Shown: piece by piece, positions 57,903 through 64,000 of the stretch
How the letters are laid out: every line of letters begins with the position of its first letter
How positions within the stretch are numbered: the first letter of the stretch is position 1
From: Cochliopodium minus
Lineage: Eukaryota; Discosea; Himatismenida; Cochliopodiidae
Length of the DNA: 64,000 nucleotides
Direction of reading: 5' to 3'
Assembly (NCBI GenBank): GCA_024220525.1
Contig: JAMYWO010000053.1
Location: forward strand, 46,910 to 110,909
Translations under genes and position numbers: made by a program
The notes under the pieces: model-generated
What the model was told of the DNA's origin: nothing
The model's database searches: none
The model's input: only the letters and a program-made list of their open reading frames with translations

Positions 57903-59957
57903 TTATTTTTTTGAATTGGAAGAAATGAAAGATACAATAAGAGTGATAATCACTTTTGGAGATCTCAAATAAAATTTCTCTTTTGAATAGAAGATGTTGT
58001 GTGAAAGAATGAAAGTTTTGATGCATTCCTTAAAAAATTTTGGAAAGAGAAAAAACCTCTTTTTGGAGAACAAAGTACCTTTTCTCTTGTATTCGCTTAA
58101 CATTCTTTGGAAAGTTACATCTTCGATATGAAAGAGATCAACAGAAACATCAATGCCATAAAAGAAAAACTCAAAGTATGCTTTTTCTTTGTTTACTTTC
58201 CATTTGTTGATGATGGGTAGACAATCATGAGAGGGGTCTGCTTTGTTTCGCAACAAAAAAGAAACTTGTTTTAGGGATTTGCCTTTGCAAGCATAATACA
58301 ATGGAGATTTGGAAATATTATTTTTGCCATTTACATCTACTCCCTTTTTAATCAAAAGATCTAGAATATCAACAGGAGGGATTCGTTTACTAAAAATTAG
58401 ATGCAATGCATTTTGGGAATTGCTGTCCGTATCATTTACTTTGCAACCTTCTTTGATGAGATATCTTAAAAGAGTTCCACTGCATATAATAGAACAAAGA
58501 AAAAGAAAAGGAGAAGTGAAAATTTTGTGATGGTAGTTTTCAGAGTATTTAAAGGTGACATTTTTAAGGGTCTGTAACTGTTGTACAATTTTAAAAGATT
58601 TAAATTCAATTTTGGATGTTTCAAGAAAAGATAGATGATGGGATGATTATGATTATGCAGTGGATCATCTACAGGATTATTTTGCAAAAAGAATCGTAAA
58701 ACATCCATTTCTAAATTTCCTTTTTTGAAACAATATTCTTGAAAAGGAGTTCTCATTTCATAGTTGATTCGATTCAAATCTGCTTTGTTTTCTACTAAAA
58801 ATCTCAAAATATTCACATTAACTTTAGGATTTTTGCAAATTGAATGTAGACAAGAGTGATCAAATTCAGATTCTTTTTCAAAGTTTGCTTTGTATTCAAT
58901 CAATAATCTTATAACATTTTCGTTTATGTTTTCATTTGTGCAAGCCAAATGTATGGGAGTTGTAAATCTTCCTGTTATTTTGTTAGGATCTGATTTGTTC
59001 TCCAGGAGAATTTCTTTAAGAGAAAAAAAATAAAATAATGAAATAATGAAATAGATAACAAAGTTTATTACCAACTATTTCTTCCAAATTATTTTTATAT
59101 TTTTGATTGTTAAAAAGAAAATTGTCTTTTTTAAGAATGCAGTGTAGGGAAGTGGTACTGTGTTAATAAAGAAAATTTTAAATTGAAATTATTTCATTAA
59201 TTTTATAGGAATACTTACTTTCCTTTAGATTGGATGTAAACTTTATTTTCAATAAACAAATCTATCTTATCAATATTCACGGTAATCATAAGTAAAAAAA
59301 ATAAAAAAAAATTAAAATATTTTACTAATCATTTCCTTCAAATTTGGAATGTTTTTTTCACATTTCAACATTGAAATAAAAACTGTGTTATTCTTAATGT
59401 CACAAGAATTGGGATCCTAACATTTAAATATAAGAGCGAAAACGAAATAAATATTTTTTCTTTCTTACGGCTTTATTTTCCAAAAATAATCTGACAACAC
59501 TCAATAATTCTTTATCACCTTCTAGATATTTGTCTATCTCTTTTTGCTCGAATAAGAGATGAAGTGGTGTTTTATCGTTAATATCTTTTATGTTCGGATC
59601 CTGAATTTAATCATTAGATTAATTGATTTAAATTTATTTTTGGCTCACAGCTTTTTTATCCAGCATGTATTTTATTGTCTTTACGACATCGATGTTATTT
59701 TTTCTTTTGGAAATTTTTTTATTCTCTAATAAAATATGGAAAGTAGATTGGCCAACGTTATTTTTGATGTTTATATCTGCATTATAATCTATCAATATCT
59801 TCAATGAATCAAGTTTGATGTTCTCTGCACAAACATGAATATAAAGTTTTTTTAATTTTGGAATTTTTGGATTCAAATCTATATTCTTCTCTTTCAATAT
59901 TTTGAGAATATCAAGAATTGATCCATTTTTGCATGCTTCATAAAGTTTATCATTCAT
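57903..59957 (-). CDS. ankyrin-repeat protein
   Basis: Seven minus-strand exons: 59957-59649, 59600-59469, 59416-59326, 59261-59219, 59157-59072, 59013-58560, 58479-57903 (563 aa). Ankyrin units run almost throughout: LYEACKNGSILDILKILKEKNIDLN, DINDKTPLHLLFEQ, TPIHLACTNEN, SCLHSICKNPKVNVNILRFLVENKADLN, NALHLIF, and PLYYACKGKSLKQVSFLLRNKADPS. The last ~90 residues look like the degenerate cap of protist ankyrin proteins. No enzymatic domain. Ankyrin repeats mediate protein binding; the partner is unknown. The donor of exon 6 (AT/GTCACC) is weak but is the only one keeping frame. Confidence 0.85.
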
Positions 59958-60366
59958 TTATTTGTAATTATTCTCTTTTTATAAACTCAATTTTTTTTTT
60001 TTTTTGAAATTGAATTTGATTTTCAACATTTTTTTTTAAAATTATAAAACAACTTATACAAAGCAAAGAACCAATTCGTTTGTTGAATTTGGAACTAAAA
60101 TTTTAATGAGTATTAATGTGACTGTTATTTTTTTGTTTTCTTAATTATTTTATTAAAACACTTTACATGGATTTGAATTTAAAATTTTCTTTCGATATTT
60201 AATTTTTTCCTTGTGATCTTCTTGTAAAAATTTGCCTTAATTATGAAATAAATATTTCAAAGAAAATAAAAAAAAAAAAATTGTCTCAGTTTATTTCAAA
60301 ATAGAATCAATTTCAGAAATATATCCAAAATACCAATATTATAGGTAGAATTAACGATAATTGATA
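59958..60366. promoter_or_regulatory. divergent spacer, ankyrin gene and condensin gene
   Basis: 409 bp between divergent starts, so it holds both promoters. No coding sequence; no motif stood out. Confidence 0.5.
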
Positions 60367-63300
60367 ATGCCAAAAAAGAAAATAAATAAAAAAAAAGAGA
60401 TAGAAGAGGAAGAACAAAATGAAGAAATTAATGAAGAAGCAAATGATGGGGAAGATGAAGAAAATGAAGTAGAAGTAGAGGAGGAAGGAGTCGAGGGTGA
60501 TGTAGAAGAGGAAGAAGTGAATGAAGAAGAAAATGAGGAGGAAGCAGTAAATGATGAAGAAGCAAATGAAGGAGAAGATGAGGAAAATGAGGTAGAAGAT
60601 TTGATAAATGAAGAAGTGGGAGAGGAAGTAGAAAAGGAGGAAGTGAAAAAAATTGTGCAGAAGAAAGATAAAGGGAAAATGACACAGAATGAACCATCCA
60701 CACAACATCTCCCAAGAAATAAAAAAGCAACTCAAAATAAGAAAAATGATAAATTAGCAAAAACAATATCCGAGATATTTCTTCAATGCCAAAAGACTAT
60801 TTCATGCCATTCCAAAAATGGGCTGAAAATCGAAAAAGAATTGAAAGAGGATTATAAATCTGCATCTGAACAATTATTTGGACATATAAATGGGATATTG
60901 GCATATCCCAAGAAAGATAATTGTGTTGAAAAATTGATAATCTTCCTATCCAAATTATGTTCCACATTGAATAAGAATTTGAAGGAAAATGATGAAGAAA
61001 ATTTCTCGTTGAATCTATTGGAGCATTTATTGAAGAATTGTGATGCTAATAATAAAACTGTGAGATATAGATGCACTGAAATGATCTCTAAAATTTTGCC
61101 AACATTCAAACCAGTTGATATACCGTAAAAATAAAAAAAAAAAATTTAAAGATATTGCATCATTAAACACCTATTTTCTATGTATCCATTTAATATTGGA
61201 ATATATATCAAGAAATTTAAAATATCAAGAAATTTGGAAATATGTAATCCATCTTTCTCAATAATATAACTTTATTAATGATATAGTGAAGATCTTCAAG
61301 ATTATGTTTTGGAGCAATTGACTAATCGAGCAAAAGATAAGTATGGAGGAACTAGAGCAAAGGCAATCAAATCGTTATCTTATTTCAAGAACAACACAGA
61401 AGTGAAGGACGAGATAAGGAACGAATACATCTTTTTGCTGCACAATGATCCTGAATCGGAGGTGAGGATGGCAGCGATAAAGTTGTTGGAGTTTGATGAT
61501 GTGAAAAACTTGGATCATTTCTTGCAAAGAACAAGAGATACAGATGCCAATGTCAGAAAACTCGCTTATTTCGCTTTGCAGAAACAAAAGTTTGAGAATC
61601 TCAACTCGGATCAAAAGATATCCATCCTCAAAGGAACCTTGGACCAATATCCTGATATCAATCAATCTTGCATCATTTTGACGAGGAGATGGTTGAACAA
61701 ACAATTTGGCGGAGATGTTGGGAAATTTCTTGATTTGTTTGATTTCAACAAGAATCAAGAGATAATAGAGAAATCCATCCCCAAAATTATTGAAGGACAA
61801 ACAAGCTCAAGAGATCCTAAATATTTCAAAAGAAATTTAGGAGAAATGACAACAAACATTGCTTTTTTCTGGAGAATTGTCGTGCAGAACATGTGGGAAT
61901 CTCAAAAGGAAGACAAAGAGTTGGAACTCATTTTGCCTCCTCTCATCGATTTCAGCGAAATCATAGGACACTATTTTGAACAAGATAAAGGAGTGCTGAG
62001 GCAACTTTTGTTGATGATACCTTGTTTCGACTACGGAGATGAGCAAGGCAGGAAAGTTTTGATGGATGTACTTGTTAATTTACTGCCTAAAGAAATGAGC
62101 GAAGAGACAAGAAAATTGGTGTTAAGGGGAATCAACGTAACTTGTATCGACGAAAGTGAGTTTCTCAAAATCACTGTGCAAACCATATCTTCTCTCACCC
62201 TCAACATCGGAGAAAATGAATTGCAAATCAACTCTTCACAAAACGTTAGCAGTGAAAACAGAATCATGTGTTTGTCTTTGACAGAGGAGCTTTTGTCTCT
62301 CACTCAGTTTGATTTGAATCATCAGGGTATTGCTGGTTTGTTGCATCCTATCATCCTTCCTTCCATTCAGAGCTCTTCTGCCGCCATTCGCTTGTCTGCC
62401 ATCAACTGTTTGGGAATCTACATTTTGATTTCCAGAGATATGGAGATTGCAAGAGAATACATCTTGTTATTTCTTACTGTCCTAAACAATGATACAACGG
62501 AAATCAAACAAGCAACCCTTAAAATATTGTAAAATTCTTTTTTTTTCTTAATTTTATTTCTTTTTTTTATATTTTTTATTTTTTTAATATTTTTTTTTAT
62601 TTTTAATTCATATTGTTCATTATTTTTTTAATAAGATTTGATATTTTGAATGTTTTTGGGTTCAGTGTTATGCAAGTACAAGATTCAAGCTGGATAGATC
62701 AAATGAAAAAGTGCACCAACATATCCCTTCTCGAACTGTTCGCTTCGGAAAAAGAAGAGGACTCCGACTTCATCGATCCTTTCGATCATCTCCATATCCT
62801 GCAGATGTTCTCCTCCTTGCTCTTTGGAAACAGAATCAACCAAAGCGAGAGACTAACTATAGTTGAAGGTTTTTTGAAACTCTTTTTGTCTTCTCGCTTG
62901 AAAAGTCCAAAGTGTATTGCCATTATCGTAAACGAGTTTTGGAAAGAACAAGAAAATACTAACATAAAAGTAAAAATTTTTTTAAATATTTTTTTGTTCT
63001 TTTGATATTATTTTAGATGATGTTCAAAATTTTACAACAGTTTAAAATTTTGTTATAAATTAATATCCGCTAACAAAATTGTAAATTTTTGGAAATGTCT
63101 GATATTGTTTTTTAAAACTTTTCAAAAATTTTGGATTCTTTCTTTATTGTTATTAACCAAAATTTCGAGATCTGTTTGTATCAAGAAGATTTCGATAATA
63201 TAGATTTCTTTTAAATTGAAATTTAAAAACTTTCAAAGAAATATTTTTTTTTTTTTTTTAATTTTCCATAAAATTTAAAAACTTATTTTACATTTATTTT

Positions 63301-63851
63301 TATTAACTTTTTTTTTTATGGAAGAGATGTATTCAAGCAATACTCCCTTATTTGGTTGATGTTGGTAAAACCATGAAGAAGAGCTTTGAGAGATGTTTAT
63401 TCCACTCCATCAAACTTTACGTCTACGAAAGGGCTAAGTACGTCGCCGCCATAGATCCCACCAACCAGTTCAAATACCTTTATTCCATCCTGGAAGGAAA
63501 AGCAACCTCATTCAATCTAAAAAGCATCAAACAAGAAAAGCAAGGTATATTAAAATTTAATTTTAAATTAATAATTTTTTTTTTTTATTTTTATTTTTAG
63601 ATGACAATAAAAGTAATACATCTTTAAACATTTCTTCAAGTAATTTAAACACTTCCATCAATGAAAATAATAATAATGCGGCGCCTTGCATTTACTTGAA
63701 CGTTCTCGCCTTTCAAATTTGCTCAATGATCCAAAAGGATCCACAAAGCATTTATTCTTGCATGTCCCACGTCTTACCCCTCATTAAATTGGACCCGTCT
63801 CAAACAGATCTTTGTGAAAAAATTAAAAATAAAGCTTTAACATTAACCGAG
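60367..63851 (+). CDS. NCAPG: condensin complex subunit 3 (CAP-G), 3' end outside window
   Basis: Exons 60367-61124, 61287-62528, 62636-62969, 63325-63544, 63601-63851 (935 residues so far). The first ~120 residues are extremely acidic (Glu/Asp/Asn blocks), then HEAT repeats follow: NKTVRYRCTEMISKIL, TRAKAIKSLSYF, DPESEVRMAAIKLL, DTDANVRKLAYFAL, a CAP-G-type block RRWLNKQFGGDVGKFLDLFDF, HPIILPSIQSSSAAIRLSAINCLG. CAP-G is the HEAT subunit that with CAP-H clamps DNA in condensin I for mitotic chromosome compaction. The long acidic head is unusual and could regulate DNA binding; this is inference. The last donor (63852) leads into a T-rich intron that runs off the window. Confidence 0.88.
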
Positions 63852-63924
63852 GTAAAATTAAAAAATAAAATCAAACAAAATATGTTTTTTTGATTTATCA
63901 ATATTTTTTTCATTATTTTTTATT

Positions 63925-64000
63925 TTTTTTTATTTTTATTTTTTATTTTTTATTTTTTATTTTTTATTTTTTATTTTTTATTTTTTATTTTTTATTTTTT
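63925..64000. repeat. ATTTTTT microsatellite at window edge
   Basis: Tandem ATTTTTT units inside the condensin intron, continuing past the end of the window. Confidence 0.7.

Noticed and set aside
60361-60735. Ser/Phe-rich frames opposite the acidic head of condensin CAP-G
   Set aside because: They are the complement of Glu/Asp codon repeats and lack any start or family signal.

Overview
This is nuclear DNA from a very AT-rich eukaryote, most likely a free-living amoeboid protist. Amoebozoa is my best guess, but the sequence does not prove it. The evidence is: conventional actin and cytosolic HSP90; genes split by many short introns made largely of oligo-T/oligo-A; start codons sitting in A-rich leaders; DEP-RasGEF, KCTD-type BTB, ankyrin, Sel1 and sphingosine-kinase families; TAA, TAG and TGA all used as stops. 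No tRNA, rRNA, transposon, CRISPR or virus-like gene was seen. I rebuilt gene models by hand from reading frame, splice-site dinucleotides and protein-family similarity. Intron phases close in every model given as complete.

Layout. 1-90: tail of an upstream gene. 190-3172: NOA1/YqeH-type circularly permuted GTPase. 3263-4014: assembly gap, followed by the 3' end of an actin gene and a small SAM-like gene (5663-6070). 6552-9796: complete DEP-RasGEF, then a second copy that stops at a one-base N (12181). 12419-13091: piece of a CCA-adding enzyme. 13265-14841: zinc-ribbon/tandem-BRCT protein. 14984-17116: HSP90 (-). 17663-19400: unknown protein. 19451-22398: two fucosyltransferase-like type II membrane proteins (-). 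22563-23644: kappa-class GST. 23854-28509: RecD2-like helicase. 28623-31168: secreted beta-amylase. 31445-32341: KCTD protein. 33113-33514: second SAM-like gene (-). 33957-34493: orphan exons. 35010-36137: intact actin (-). 36687-37239: USP8/AMSH dimerisation-domain protein (-). 37539-44843: three tandem sphingosine kinases. 45313-46971: membrane-anchored bZIP factor. 47335-48356: dynactin p27. 48398-49585: Sel1-repeat protein. 49633-50530: HD phosphohydrolase (-). 50832-52078: secreted tyrosine phosphatase (-). 52612-52686: actin 5' fragment ending at an N. 53165-54986: Asn/Ser-rich protein. 55108-57846: splicing factor PRP3 (-). 57903-59957: ankyrin protein (-). 60367 to the end: condensin subunit CAP-G, cut by the window edge.

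These are mostly housekeeping genes with no operon logic. The unusual biology is in gene structure and gene history. There is a U12-type AT-AC intron in NOA1. Microexons of 5, 5, 9, 11, 15 and 24 nt occur, and one of them carries the catalytic arginine of a phosphatase. Two introns appear to use GC donors. Introns have been gained or lost between tandem paralogues, in one case as an intron built from an 8-bp repeat. A bacterial-type RecD2 helicase carries a likely mitochondrial presequence. An ATF6-like bZIP has an apparent site-1-protease motif. An inverted duplication of an actin plus SAM-gene block appears to have broken the assembly at several points.
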